From positions 310,001 to 374,000 of the forward strand of contig JAFGUG010000011.1 of assembly GCA_016938655.1 (NCBI GenBank): 64,000 nt of DNA, read 5' to 3'. The notes beneath the pieces were generated by a model that did no database searches, was not told the DNA's origin, and saw only the letters and a list, made by a program, of their open reading frames with translations. Below, in pieces: positions 46,944-55,905 of the stretch. The position numbers and the translations under genes were made by a program. Source of the stretch: Thiotrichales bacterium. GTDB lineage: Bacteria > Pseudomonadota > Gammaproteobacteria > Thiomicrospirales > Thiomicrospiraceae. The first letter of the stretch is position 1. Each line of letters begins with the position of its first letter.

Positions 46944-47693
46944 ATGTCCCCGATTTTTTTAGGATTGAACATTGATCACGTTGCAACTTTACGTCAAGCG
47001 CGTGGAACACGCTACCCAGATCCGATTAAAGCGGCATTAGACGCAGAAATGGCGGGTGCCGACAGCATTACCTTGCATTTGCGTGAAGACCGTCGCCACA
47101 TTCAAGATGAAGACGTGGCACGTATCTCTGCTATGCGTCAAACCAAAGTGAACTTAGAGATGGCCGCCACCCAAGAGATGGTGGATATTGCCTGCAAGTT
47201 TCGCCCAGAAGACATTTGCTTGGTGCCTGAAAAACGTGAAGAACTGACGACAGAAGGCGGTTTAGACGTTTTAGGGCAAATGGAATGGCTAACCAAAGTC
47301 TGTAAAACCTTAGCCGAGCACGATTGTCGTGTATCGTTGTTTATTGACCCAGATGAGAAACAGATTGAAGCCGCCAAAGAAGTGGGTGCACCAGTGATTG
47401 AATTGCATACCGGAACCTACGCGGAACTTTCGAAACCGGCTGAAGTAGCAGCAGAGTTGGCACGCATTCGACATGCCGCCGAGTACGCCACCCGTTTAGG
47501 CTTGGTGGTAAATGCGGGGCACGGTTTGCACTATCACAATGTGCAAGCGATCGCTCAAATCAAAGAGATTGAAGAGCTGAACATTGGTCATGCAATTATT
47601 GCGCAAGCGGTTTACAGTGGTTTGCCAGAAGCCATTCGTGAGATGAAGCGCATTATGGTTGAAGCACGCCAACAAGCGTATTTGAACGACTAG
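46944..47693 (+). CDS. pdxJ: Pyridoxine 5'-phosphate synthase
   Basis: 249 residues, TIM barrel. Condenses 3-amino-1-hydroxyacetone phosphate with deoxyxylulose phosphate in the DXP-dependent vitamin B6 pathway. Seen: [51 protein letters not shown]-like segment and [18 protein letters not shown] 8 bases before ATG. Followed by acpS after 9 bases. Confidence 0.97.
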   Translation: MSPIFLGLNIDHVATLRQARGTRYPDPIKAALDAEMAGADSITLHLREDRRHIQDEDVARISAMRQTKVNLEMAATQEMVDIACKFRPEDICLVPEKREELTTEGGLDVLGQMEWLTKVCKTLAEHDCRVSLFIDPDEKQIEAAKEVGAPVIELHTGTYAELSKPAEVAAELARIRHAAEYATRLGLVVNAGHGLHYHNVQAIAQIKEIEELNIGHAIIAQAVYSGLPEAIREMKRIMVEARQQAYLND

Positions 47694-47702
47694 GAGTTTA
47701 AT

Positions 47703-48080
47703 ATGATTGTTGGAATCGGTACCGATATTGTCGATGTTGAGCGTATTCAAGGGGTTTACAAACGTCAAGGTGAAGCCTTTGCCAAACGACTGCTATCTGA
47801 GTACGAATGGACTCGTTTTGAGAATAACCTGTTCCCAGATCGCTTTTTGGCAAAACGTTGGGCTCTGAAAGAGGCCATTGCTAAAGCGTTGGGAACGGGT
47901 ATTGCCCAAGGGGTTTCGTTTCACGACATCACCATTAAGCATCATGACAGTGGTCAGCCTTATTTGAGTTTATCGGGTGAAGCCTTGGTTAAATCCGATG
48001 CCTTGGGTATTTGTAACTGGTCAATTTCGGTGAGTGATGAAAAAACCCATGCGGTGGCCTTTGCCGTTGCTGAACGCTAG
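47703..48080 (+). CDS. acpS: Holo-[acyl-carrier-protein] synthase
   Basis: 125 residues. Transfers phosphopantetheine from CoA to ACP. Motifs GIGTDIVDVERI (Mg-binding Asp8) and FLAKRWALKEAIAKALGTGI (Glu near 58) are intact. TAGGAG precedes the ATG. Last gene of the lepA-acpS run as in E. coli; its stop is 41 bases before the DUF445 gene. Confidence 0.96.
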   Translation: MIVGIGTDIVDVERIQGVYKRQGEAFAKRLLSEYEWTRFENNLFPDRFLAKRWALKEAIAKALGTGIAQGVSFHDITIKHHDSGQPYLSLSGEALVKSDALGICNWSISVSDEKTHAVAFAVAER

Positions 48081-48121
48081 GCTTATTTTTAAATTTATAA
48101 ATTGTTATACGAGTTTACAAC

Positions 48122-48850
48122 ATGTCTTTGAATAAAAGTCTGATTACCAATTTGGTTGCGGCACTGATCTTAGCCGCAGGTTTATTATTGAATAACGGCA
48201 TCCTGTTCTGGGTGGGGCTGTTTGCCTTGTCGGGTGCATTAACCAACTGGTTAGCGGTGTATATGTTATTTGAAAAAGTGCCCGGGTTAATCGGTTCTGG
48301 CGTGATTCCTAATCGTTTTCAAGAGTTTAAAGGTGCGATTCATACCTTAATGATGGAGCAGTTTTTTACCGCCGAAAACATCGATAAATTTGTCAGTGGT
48401 CAGTCGTCGGAATTACATAATAAACTCAATTTAACGCCAGTGATTGAAAAGGTCGATTTAGCCCCAGCGTTTGACCGCTTGGTTGAGGTGATTATGAACT
48501 CTTCGTTTGGCAGTATGTTGGGCATGTTTGGCGGAGCAGGGGCATTAACCCCGCTTAAAGAGCCGTTTGAAAAGAATATGAAAGCGTCGTTAATTGAGAT
48601 GACCGAAGCGCCAGAGTTTTTAGCCAACTTACAAAAAGAGATTGATCAGCCGAATGTGATGGCAGAAATTCAAGCCAAAATTGAAGCCATTATTGATGCG
48701 CGATTACAAGAGTTAACGCCAGAATTAGTTAAACAGATGGTGCAACAGATGATTAAACAACACCTTGGTTGGTTGGTCGTTTGGGGTGGCGTGTTTGGCG
48801 GGTTAATTGGTTTGGTTTCCACTTTGGTATCGAACTATCTGGTTCTATAG
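48122..48850 (+). CDS. DUF445 family membrane protein
   Basis: 242 residues. Two N-terminal hydrophobic segments (about 9-45) followed by NWLAVYMLFEKVPGLIGSGVIPNRFQEFKGAI, a cytoplasmic helical portion, and a C-terminal membrane segment (about 212-240). The asparagine-tryptophan-leucine-alanine motif and the N-GAI stretch are typical of DUF445. Function unknown. Followed by two dispersed palindromes that form a hairpin. Confidence 0.82.
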   Translation: MSLNKSLITNLVAALILAAGLLLNNGILFWVGLFALSGALTNWLAVYMLFEKVPGLIGSGVIPNRFQEFKGAIHTLMMEQFFTAENIDKFVSGQSSELHNKLNLTPVIEKVDLAPAFDRLVEVIMNSSFGSMLGMFGGAGALTPLKEPFEKNMKASLIEMTEAPEFLANLQKEIDQPNVMAEIQAKIEAIIDARLQELTPELVKQMVQQMIKQHLGWLVVWGGVFGGLIGLVSTLVSNYLVL

Positions 48851-48877
48851 TCTCAAATAACCAGTGAATGTTTTTTA

Positions 48878-48914
48878 AGCAGGCCTGCTCATTTTATAAG
48901 TGAGCAGGCCTGTT
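48878..48914. terminator. Hairpin formed by two dispersed palindromes after the DUF445 gene
   Basis: CAGGCCTGCTCA (48880-48891) and TGAGCAGGCCTG (48901-48912) are exact reverse complements with a 9-base loop, followed by a T-rich stretch. Probable terminator for the DUF445 gene and, if readthrough occurs, the whole acpS operon. Confidence 0.7.
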
Positions 48915-48943
48915 GTGTTTTAACTAATTAAAATGAGTGTTTT

Positions 48944-49840
48944 ATGTTGATGTTGGCGTTTCCAATTTGGGCAATCTTAATCAGTGTGGTGGCTCTGTAT
49001 TATCCGCAGTGGTTTGTGGATTTAAAGTCGTGGATTGTGCCGTTACTGATGATTGTCATGTTGGGGATGGGGTTAACCTTGCGCTGGCAAGATTTTAAAC
49101 AGGTTTGGCAACATCGCTTGGTGGTTGGCTTGGGTGTCAGCATTCAATTCTTGATAATGCCTTTTGCTGCTTGGTTACTGTCACTGGGGTTTGGGCTCTC
49201 GTTGGAGCTCACCATCGGTATGATGTTGGTGGGCGCTACGGCAGGGGGCACGGCCTCGAATGTAATGGCGTACCTTGCAAAAGGGGATATTGCGTTATCT
49301 GTGAGCATGACCTTGGTTTCCACGCTCATTGCGGTTTTTATGTTGCCGTTCTTAACTTGGCTTTACCTTGGGCAAACGGTCGAAGTGCCAGTTGGCTCGA
49401 TGCTCGTCATGTTATTCAAAATGATTGTTGTCCCGCTCGTGATTGGGATGGTTTTGAATGGCCTGTTTCATCACAAAATACAAAAGTTGTTGGGTGTGTT
49501 TCCGTTGTTTTCAATGGCGGTTATTCTGTTGATTATTGCCATTGTGGTTGCGTTAAATGCCAGTAATTTACAAACGGTGGTCTGGACATTGGTGTTGGCC
49601 GTCATGTTGCATAACCTGATTGGCTTGTTCAGTGGGTATTGGCTCACCCGTAAATTGGGGTATGACACAAAGATTGCCCGTACCGTAGCGATAGAGGTCG
49701 GCATGCAAAATTCAGGGCTGAGCGTGGCACTGGCGCTAAAATACTTCACCGCCGCCAGCGCCTTGCCCGGCGCACTGTTTAGTATTTGGCATAACCTCTC
49801 TGGCTCGGTCTTTGCCAGTTATTGGCTTAAGAAAAAATAA
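48944..49840 (+). CDS. BASS family (bile acid:sodium symporter-like) transporter
   Basis: 298 residues, strongly hydrophobic, about nine or ten predicted membrane helices. LMIVMLGMGLTLRWQDFKQVWQHR, GATAGGTASNVMAYLAKGDIALSVSMT and EVGMQNSGLSVALALKYF match the sodium-symport motifs of the BASS superfamily. Substrate cannot be told; family members carry organic anions such as pantoate, pyruvate or bile salts. Binding site weak (GAG about 10 bases upstream). Monocistronic. Confidence 0.9.
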   Translation: MLMLAFPIWAILISVVALYYPQWFVDLKSWIVPLLMIVMLGMGLTLRWQDFKQVWQHRLVVGLGVSIQFLIMPFAAWLLSLGFGLSLELTIGMMLVGATAGGTASNVMAYLAKGDIALSVSMTLVSTLIAVFMLPFLTWLYLGQTVEVPVGSMLVMLFKMIVVPLVIGMVLNGLFHHKIQKLLGVFPLFSMAVILLIIAIVVALNASNLQTVVWTLVLAVMLHNLIGLFSGYWLTRKLGYDTKIARTVAIEVGMQNSGLSVALALKYFTAASALPGALFSIWHNLSGSVFASYWLKKK

Positions 49841-50045
49841 TCGTTAAGGAACTAATATTTGTGTTTTCTAATCAATATGTCTATTTTTAAAATCTGAACT
49901 TGTTGGATTTATTTATGAGTTGATAAAAATAGAGGAGCGTTAGCTTAAAAAGAGCAGAGTTGTTCAAATTAACAAAACCTTTCAACGCTGAAAATTAAAT
50001 TTGATACAGTAAGTTAAGCATTGATTTAAAAAAGGAAACAAACCC

Positions 50046-50474
50046 ATGCCATTGATTGATATTACGCTTCCAGAGCAAGCGTTATCGCCAGAAAAAGCCC
50101 AACAATTGGTTGAGTTCACCACCGATGCGTTGCTGACATTAGAAGGCATGGAGAAAAATCCAAAAGCACGCATGCTAACGTGGGTTTATTTGCACACTCA
50201 TCCGCAAACTGACTATTACATTGGTGGTAAACACTCAGCCAAACCGCACTATAAGTTTGACGTGACCATTTTTGCCAACACTCTAAACGATGAACGTAAA
50301 GCTCTGCTCACAAAACAAATTACCGAACAGGTTTTGACGTTAGAAGGCACCGATCATAATCTGTTAAACGCTGCCCGTGTTTGGGTGTTGTTTCATGAAG
50401 TGGCTGATGGAAACTGGGGTGGTGCTGGGCAGATTTATCGCATTAACGATTTAATGAAGATGATGCAATCTTAA
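50046..50474 (+). CDS. Tautomerase-superfamily protein
   Basis: 142 residues starting Met-Pro-Leu-Ile-Asp-Ile; Pro2 is the catalytic base of the 4-oxalocrotonate tautomerase superfamily once methionine is removed. Length is about twice a 4-OT monomer, so it probably is a fused two-unit form: the second half has NTLNDERKALLTKQITEQVLTLEG and ends with HEVADGNWGGAGQI. Substrate unknown. AAAAGG lies about 10 bases before ATG. Confidence 0.8.
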   Translation: MPLIDITLPEQALSPEKAQQLVEFTTDALLTLEGMEKNPKARMLTWVYLHTHPQTDYYIGGKHSAKPHYKFDVTIFANTLNDERKALLTKQITEQVLTLEGTDHNLLNAARVWVLFHEVADGNWGGAGQIYRINDLMKMMQS

Positions 50475-50621
50475 ACTTGCTCACCGTAAACAAACACAAA
50501 CAATATTAAAAATGCAGTGGCGTTTAAAAGTCTGGTAAAGTTCTTCCATTCATTTAGTAAGCGTTTTATTCAGACGTTTGTTTGCCCGCCTATTATTCGC
50601 ACCTTGTGCTCAGGATTTAAC

Positions 50622-51086
50622 ATGACCAACAACGATATTTTACGTCGCCTTAGATACACATTTGATTTAGACGATAACAAGATGCTCGCCATCTTTGCCT
50701 CAGCAGACAAAACGGTGGAACCCGAGCTGCTTAAAACGTGGCTTAAAAAAGAAGAGGACCCAGAACTGGTGGCCTTAGAAGATGTCGATTTAGCCCATTT
50801 TTTAAACGGCTTTATTAATGAGAAGCGCGGCAAAAAAGAGGGTGCACAGCCTGAAGCAGAAACTAAATTGACGCATAACATTATCTTTATGAAGTTAAAA
50901 ATTGCCTTGAGCTTGCAAGCTGAAGAGGTCTTAGAAATTTTAGCCTTAGCCGACTTCCGTTTAAGCAAACATGAACTGAGTGCGTTTTTTCGTAAACCCG
51001 GGCACAAACACTACCGCGAATGCAAAGACCAAATTTTGCGTAACTTCTTAAAAGGGTTACAGCTTAAATACCGTCCAGCGGAATAA
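50622..51086 (+). CDS. DUF1456 (YehS-like) protein
   Basis: 154 residues made of two similar halves, each starting with a helix-rich motif: NDILRRLRYTFDLDDNKMLAIFASAD and NIIFMKLKIALSLQAEEVLEILALADF. This duplicated form matches the DUF1456 family. Function unknown. ATG at 50622 with AGGA 6-9 bases upstream was preferred; the frame runs open back to 50517. Ends 28 bases before a palindromic terminator. Confidence 0.85.
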   Translation: MTNNDILRRLRYTFDLDDNKMLAIFASADKTVEPELLKTWLKKEEDPELVALEDVDLAHFLNGFINEKRGKKEGAQPEAETKLTHNIIFMKLKIALSLQAEEVLEILALADFRLSKHELSAFFRKPGHKHYRECKDQILRNFLKGLQLKYRPAE

Positions 51087-51114
51087 TGATCGCTCGTTAA
51101 AAATGTGTTTTATT

Positions 51115-51140
51115 AAAAATGAGCAGGCCTGCTCATTTTT
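51115..51140. terminator. 26-bp perfect palindrome terminator built on the dispersed element
   Basis: AAAAATGAGCAGG and its exact complement, no loop, T tail after. Directly downstream of the DUF1456 gene. Confidence 0.82.
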
Positions 51141-51163
51141 GGTTTCTAAACTTTCAAAATAGC

Positions 51164-51222
51164 TTTAAAAAGAGGTTTAAAAAGAGGTTTAAAAAGAGGT
51201 TTAAGAAGGCGTTTAAAACCGC
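51164..51222. repeat. Tandem 12-bp repeat (TTTAAAAAGAGG)
   Basis: Three exact units at 51164-51175, 51176-51187 and 51188-51199, then two or three decaying units (TTTAAGAAGGCG, TTTAAAACCGC). It lies in the 164-base gap before the adaptor gene. In the + frame the 12-mers encode Phe-Lys-Lys-Arg repeats, but I do not think that frame is a gene. Confidence 0.85.
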
Positions 51223-51250
51223 TTTAAAACAACGTCAAAACCTTTTGGCT

Positions 51251-52462
51251 TTATGGCCGTTCTTCGATGCTCACATCTTCTTCAACCGAATCACTCGGGT
51301 GATTAATGATTTTGTCGCCCTCAGACAGGCCTGCTAAGATTTGCGCGGTTAAACCATTACGTTTGCCAAGTGTGACCGTTTGTCGCTTAGCTTTGCCATT
51401 GTTAAGGGTAAACACCGCCCAGCCGTCTTGGTAACGAAACAGGGCGCTAGCCGGAATTTGCAAAACGTCCTCTTCATGCCACAAGATAAACTTGGCTTCT
51501 ACCCGATAGCCATCGCCTAAGCGTGCCCATTCTTTGGGTTCAGAAACAAAATCAATCACCACCCAAACCCGTTGTTCTTCCACGCCCAGCGCGGACACTT
51601 TGGTAAAGCCAACGGGCTCGATTAAACGCACTGCCCCCTCTAAAGGCAGTTCGCCACCCCAACGGTCAAACAAGACCTTCATGCCCGGTTTAATTTTTAC
51701 TGCATCCGCCGACAGCACGTCAATAATCACCTCTAATGCCGAAGGGTCGCCGACTTCTAACAGCGATTCGCCAGTGGTGACAGGCCCTTCACATTTACGA
51801 TTAAGACTAAGGATTTTGCCATCAATCGGTGAATTTACTTCAACCCGTTCTTGTGGTGTCTGTGCAGATTTTTCTGTGTTTGCGGCCGAATATTCCAATG
51901 TTGTCTGCGCCGCTTGCAGTTCGTGATTGGCCACATCCTCTCGAAACTGGGCTGTGCGTTGATTGGCGGTGGCCATTAAATACGCCGTATTGGATTTGTC
52001 GTAAGTCTCTTGTGAAATCAAGCCTTTATCTAACAAAGTTCGGTAACGTTTTACCTCATCACGCGCTAAATTTGCCGAGGCTTGTGCCGATTCGACTTGT
52101 TGTTTGGCGGCTTGCAGGGCGGAACGTGCGGCTAAGACTTGTGCTTGTGCTTGTGCACGACTACGTGGGTCAAGCACGGGCGATTCAAGTGGTGTAATGG
52201 CTAACAGCATCTTGCCTTTGGTGACAGTATCGCCCACTTCTAGATGCATACGACAGGTCATGCCGTTAACCGGGGCGGCAATCACGTAGCGGTCAATTAC
52301 CCGAGTGCGGCCGTCCTCTTCAATGGTCAGGGTCAGGGGGGCACGTTTCACCAGCGCCGTTTCAACTAGAACGGGTTTAGGCCAAAATCCCCAAACTAAC
52401 AGCCCAATAATCAAGGCAGTTACAACCAGAATGCCCGGGTGGTTTTTCAGTGGAAAAGTCAT
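51251..52462 (-). CDS. Periplasmic adaptor subunit (HlyD/MacA-like) of an ABC efflux system
   Basis: 403 residues. A single N-terminal membrane anchor (GILVVTALIIGLLVWGFW) is followed by a barrel/lipoyl domain, an alpha-helical hairpin rich in Ala and Gln (about 100-195) and the second lipoyl half (VNSPIDGKILSLNRKCEGPVTTG), ending in beta-barrel and membrane-proximal domains. Adaptor for a membrane-fusion tripartite pump with the permease just upstream. One palindrome at 51326 (Ala-Gly-Leu). Three bases separate it from the permease gene; no outer membrane factor is present. Confidence 0.88.
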   Translation of the reverse strand: MTFPLKNHPGILVVTALIIGLLVWGFWPKPVLVETALVKRAPLTLTIEEDGRTRVIDRYVIAAPVNGMTCRMHLEVGDTVTKGKMLLAITPLESPVLDPRSRAQAQAQVLAARSALQAAKQQVESAQASANLARDEVKRYRTLLDKGLISQETYDKSNTAYLMATANQRTAQFREDVANHELQAAQTTLEYSAANTEKSAQTPQERVEVNSPIDGKILSLNRKCEGPVTTGESLLEVGDPSALEVIIDVLSADAVKIKPGMKVLFDRWGGELPLEGAVRLIEPVGFTKVSALGVEEQRVWVVIDFVSEPKEWARLGDGYRVEAKFILWHEEDVLQIPASALFRYQDGWAVFTLNNGKAKRQTVTLGKRNGLTAQILAGLSEGDKIINHPSDSVEEDVSIEERP

Positions 52463-52465
52463 GCT

Positions 52466-54829
52466 TTATTCCTTTGCCTTTAATACCGCTACCATATCAA
52501 GGTGCGCGAGGTTTCGCCATATCATTAAGGCGGAAATAATCGAGGACACTATCACCACTAAGGCGGCAAAGGCATACACATCGGTTTCTATAATGAGCGG
52601 AATACGGTATAGATCGCTCTGAAATTTCATGGCTAGATACGCACATAAACCGTAACCAAAGAGAAAACCCAGCGGAATCGCCAACAGCGTGAAAAGCCCT
52701 AGTTCACCTAATAAAATATACGCCACTTCACCGCGCCTAAAGCCCAAAACCCGTAAGCTGGCAAGTTCTCGATTACGTTCGGAAAGAGCGATGCGCATAC
52801 TGTTGTAAATCACCCCAAACGCAATGCTGCCGCCTAACAAGGTGCTAATAAAGGTGAAGAACAAAATGGTCTCATTCATGGTTTCATAGAACCCATCAAT
52901 GGCCGATTTTTGTGCCACTACGCCGATAATTCGAGGCATGTTTTTTATGCTTTTGTAGGCGGCTGCTTGGTACTGGCTATCGACTTTTAAATACGCTCCA
53001 GAAATGATATCGCTCTCTTTGAGCAATCGATTTAACGTTTGGCGTTGCATATACACGTTTAACCCAAGATACTGTTTTGCGGTGCCCACCACCGGCACTT
53101 GTAAGATGGGGCGGTTGCCCTCTAATACTTCTAGGGTCAAGAGGTCGCCGGGTTGAATGTGCAGTTGTTCGGCAAGGTAGTCGGTAATAATCACGCCTTC
53201 TGCAGGCAGTTGAATGTCGTTTAATTGGCTGTCTAACAGACGGGTGAGTTGCGCATTGGGTTCCATGCCGTTGACGGTGGTTCGGTAAGACCGGTGTTCA
53301 AATTTGAGTTTGACAGCAACACTTCTAAACCCTTCGGCCAGTTCAACGCCTTGAATACTCTCGAGGGATTTAAGCGCGCGGGTTGAGGTGGGTTCTGAAA
53401 AATAGGCCATAAAGTCTTCACGTTGGCTGAGATTGTATTGCACCTCCACCATCTCATTAATGGCCCCTTTTTGAAAGCCACCCACCATCATAATGCCGCA
53501 TGCCATGCTGATGCCCAGTGTGGTCAGCAGTGATTTAAACGGACGGCGCTCTATGTGCCGCAAAATCATGCGGGTGGGTTGAGAAACGTGCGGTTGTAAC
53601 CCTAATCGTTCAATAAGGGTGGTTGGGTAGCGTGTCGGTTGTTCGGGTCGCATGGCTTGTGCGGGCGGTAAAGCGGCGGCTTTTTTTACCGCAAACAGGG
53701 TACCGATAATGGCCACAGAGAGACTAATTAAGCCAGCATAAGCAATAATTTCTGGGCTAAGTTGATAGTGCATATAGGGCAAGCTGTAAATATTCATGTA
53801 CAAACTGCTTAAGCCGGTTCCCATCCAGATTCCAAAAACTAATCCCAAAACGATGCCGAGTGCGGTAATCATGAGCACCAGCTTACTGTAGTGTAAGCCC
53901 ACCGCAAAATTGCTGTAACCAAACGCTTTGAGCACTGCGATTTGTTCACGTTGCAGGGCAATTAAACGGCTAATGACCACATTTAATAGAAACGCCGCCA
54001 CGCCAAAAAAGATAACAGGGAACATCGTTGCCATGTTTTGCAGTTGTTTGAGTTCTTCACTTAAAAATCGGTTTGAGAGTTGGTCTTTTCGCGCGTAAGC
54101 CCCAATGCCACCGTAGGGTTTAAGCAGGTTGTCTAGTTGGTCAATTACATCTTGTTGGTTGCTGCCTTTGGTTAAGGTCAAGCTGACATCATTAAACGCG
54201 CCTTTCATGTCGTAGGCACTGGCTAAGGGGTCGCGTGCCATCCACATGACGCCGTAACTTTTGTAGTCGGGGAACATTGCGCCGGGGGCAATTTGATAAA
54301 TGTACTCGGGTGACAGGCCTGTCCCTATAATGGTCAAGGTTTGACTGCGGCCATTAATGGTGGCATTGAGTTTATCGCCCGCTTGCAGTTTATGGGCAGC
54401 GGCAAATTCGACACTGACAATGATTTCGTTGTCGCGGTTGGCTTCAAGTAAGCGGCCGTTGGTTAGGTAGAGCTGATTAAGCAGGCCTGTGCTGTTGTTA
54501 GGCAGTGAGATGAGCCTTCCGCTAACCGGTTGGTTGTAATCGGCAATCTCAAGGTTTACATAGGTGGTGACTCGGGTTTCGACTTTATCGACCCCCGGGA
54601 TTGCTTCTATTTGCTTAACCACCGAGAGTGGGGCACGTTTTAAGGACGCAAACACATCGGCAAAGTGGTTGTTGGCATAATAACTTTTGCGGGTTTCATA
54701 CAACGAATCATAGGTGCTGAGCGACATCACAAAAATTGCCACACCACTGACGATGACCATTGCAATGGCCATCGCTTGCATGCGCATCCCCCAGAGCTCT
54801 CGCCACAGTTTGATGTCGATGGCGTTCAT
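52466..54829 (-). CDS. ABC transporter permease with two FtsX/MacB-like modules
   Basis: 787 residues. N-terminal helix and large periplasmic domain (about 45-260) lead into a three-helix FtsX core around 265-385, then a second copy from about 430: a helix, a second periplasmic region and a final three-helix core (640-770) with NRELASLRVLGFRRGEVAYIL. This duplicated architecture is that of a MacB-like permease fused head to tail. Two dispersed palindromes (54313, 54481), both Thr-Gly-Leu. AAGGT before the ATG. Co-transcribed with the upstream ATPase gene. Confidence 0.88.
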   Translation of the reverse strand: MNAIDIKLWRELWGMRMQAMAIAMVIVSGVAIFVMSLSTYDSLYETRKSYYANNHFADVFASLKRAPLSVVKQIEAIPGVDKVETRVTTYVNLEIADYNQPVSGRLISLPNNSTGLLNQLYLTNGRLLEANRDNEIIVSVEFAAAHKLQAGDKLNATINGRSQTLTIIGTGLSPEYIYQIAPGAMFPDYKSYGVMWMARDPLASAYDMKGAFNDVSLTLTKGSNQQDVIDQLDNLLKPYGGIGAYARKDQLSNRFLSEELKQLQNMATMFPVIFFGVAAFLLNVVISRLIALQREQIAVLKAFGYSNFAVGLHYSKLVLMITALGIVLGLVFGIWMGTGLSSLYMNIYSLPYMHYQLSPEIIAYAGLISLSVAIIGTLFAVKKAAALPPAQAMRPEQPTRYPTTLIERLGLQPHVSQPTRMILRHIERRPFKSLLTTLGISMACGIMMVGGFQKGAINEMVEVQYNLSQREDFMAYFSEPTSTRALKSLESIQGVELAEGFRSVAVKLKFEHRSYRTTVNGMEPNAQLTRLLDSQLNDIQLPAEGVIITDYLAEQLHIQPGDLLTLEVLEGNRPILQVPVVGTAKQYLGLNVYMQRQTLNRLLKESDIISGAYLKVDSQYQAAAYKSIKNMPRIIGVVAQKSAIDGFYETMNETILFFTFISTLLGGSIAFGVIYNSMRIALSERNRELASLRVLGFRRGEVAYILLGELGLFTLLAIPLGFLFGYGLCAYLAMKFQSDLYRIPLIIETDVYAFAALVVIVSSIISALMIWRNLAHLDMVAVLKAKE

Positions 54830-54872
54830 GGTTTACCTTCGTGCATAGAGACCCCCATTATTTCCAACATGG

Positions 54873-55664
54873 TTACCAACTCAACTCGTGCGGAGCAAGG
54901 CGAGTGGGGTTGCTTTGGATATGGGTGATTTGACCGTCGGTTAACCGAATCACGCGATCGGCCATCTTTGCAATACCGGCATTATGGGTAATGATGGCGG
55001 TGGTGGTGCCCAGTTCTTGGTTAATCTTTTGCAAGGCTTCGAGCACCAGAATGCCGGTTTGTGAATCCAGTGCGCCCGTGGGTTCATCACACAGTAAAAC
55101 ATCTGGATTTTTGGCAATGGCACGGGCAATGGCCACCCGTTGTTGTTCGCCACCGGAGAGTTGTGCCGGAAAATGATCTAAACGATGCTCAAGTCCCACC
55201 AGTGCTAAGGCGGCTTCGGGTGTCATGGGTGCATGGGCAATTTCGGTAACCACGGCCACGTTTTCACGGGCGGTTAAACTGGGAATCAGATTGTAAAACT
55301 GGAATACAAAGCCAACATTAAATCGGCGGTATTCGGTCAGTTCCGATTCGGATGCGCGGCTTAAATCCATGGTTTGAGTTTGTAAGTTGGCGCTGCTGAT
55401 GTTGTTGTTGATTTTGCTGTTGATTTTACTGTACAGCACCTCACCTTCGGTAGGAGTATCTAACCCGCCCAAAATATTCAGCAAAGTCGATTTGCCACTG
55501 CCCGAAGCCCCCAATAAAACCGTCAGTTCACCACGGTACAAGGCTAAATTAATGCCACGCAACGCGTGCACTTGCACCTCGCCCATTTGGTAGGTTTTGG
55601 TGACATTGTTTACTTCGAACACGGTTTGGGCGTTTTGATGCGTTTGAGCCGGTTGAACAGACAT
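54873..55664 (-). CDS. ABC transporter ATP-binding protein, MacB/LolD type
   Basis: 263 residues. Walker [11 protein letters not shown]-loop [12 protein letters not shown], signature [14 protein letters not shown], Walker [14 protein letters not shown] and switch His in ITHNAGI. An unusual low-complexity insert ([20 protein letters not shown], about residues 82-101) lies between the Walker A region and the Q loop. I choose the ATG at 55662-55664; a GTG two codons upstream is as likely. First gene of the ATPase-permease-adaptor operon. Confidence 0.92.
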   Translation of the reverse strand: MSVQPAQTHQNAQTVFEVNNVTKTYQMGEVQVHALRGINLALYRGELTVLLGASGSGKSTLLNILGGLDTPTEGEVLYSKINSKINNNISSANLQTQTMDLSRASESELTEYRRFNVGFVFQFYNLIPSLTARENVAVVTEIAHAPMTPEAALALVGLEHRLDHFPAQLSGGEQQRVAIARAIAKNPDVLLCDEPTGALDSQTGILVLEALQKINQELGTTTAIITHNAGIAKMADRVIRLTDGQITHIQSNPTRLAPHELSW

Positions 55665-55828
55665 AGGCACTCACTTAAAAACAGAATTTAGAATCGGGTT
55701 TAAACACTGACAAAGAGATTATTTATTTAATTAAAACAACAAAAACGGTCGCAAACAAACAAAACGTTCACGTAATTAACTGAGGTTAAGTTTTGTTTGC
55801 CTTAGAGTAAAAAGGCGCATTATTTTTG

Positions 55829-55852
55829 AAACTGAGCAGGCCTGCTCAGTTT
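55829..55852. repeat. 24-bp perfect palindrome, intergenic
   Basis: AAACTGAGCAGG and its exact complement, centre the dispersed 12-mer AGCAGGCCTGCT. It lies 54 bases beyond the c-di-GMP enzyme gene end (minus strand), between that gene and the efflux operon promoter; may act as terminator for the former. Confidence 0.85.
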
Positions 55853-55905
55853 TAAATAGATAAAAATCAAACTGAAAATCGAACTGAAAATCGCATAAAA
55901 AAGGG

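Noticed and set aside
49105-49566. 153-codon frame inside the BASS transporter gene
   Set aside because: Complete overlap with a clear transporter in another frame; composition is that of an out-of-frame shadow.
50570-51007. 145-codon antisense frame over the DUF1456 gene
   Set aside because: The + strand frame has a ribosome binding site, family similarity and a terminator; the antisense one has none.
51119-51337. 72-codon + frame with FKKR repeats
   Set aside because: It begins within the palindromic terminator, overlaps the adaptor gene on the other strand and has no convincing ribosome binding site; the repeats look like a spacer.
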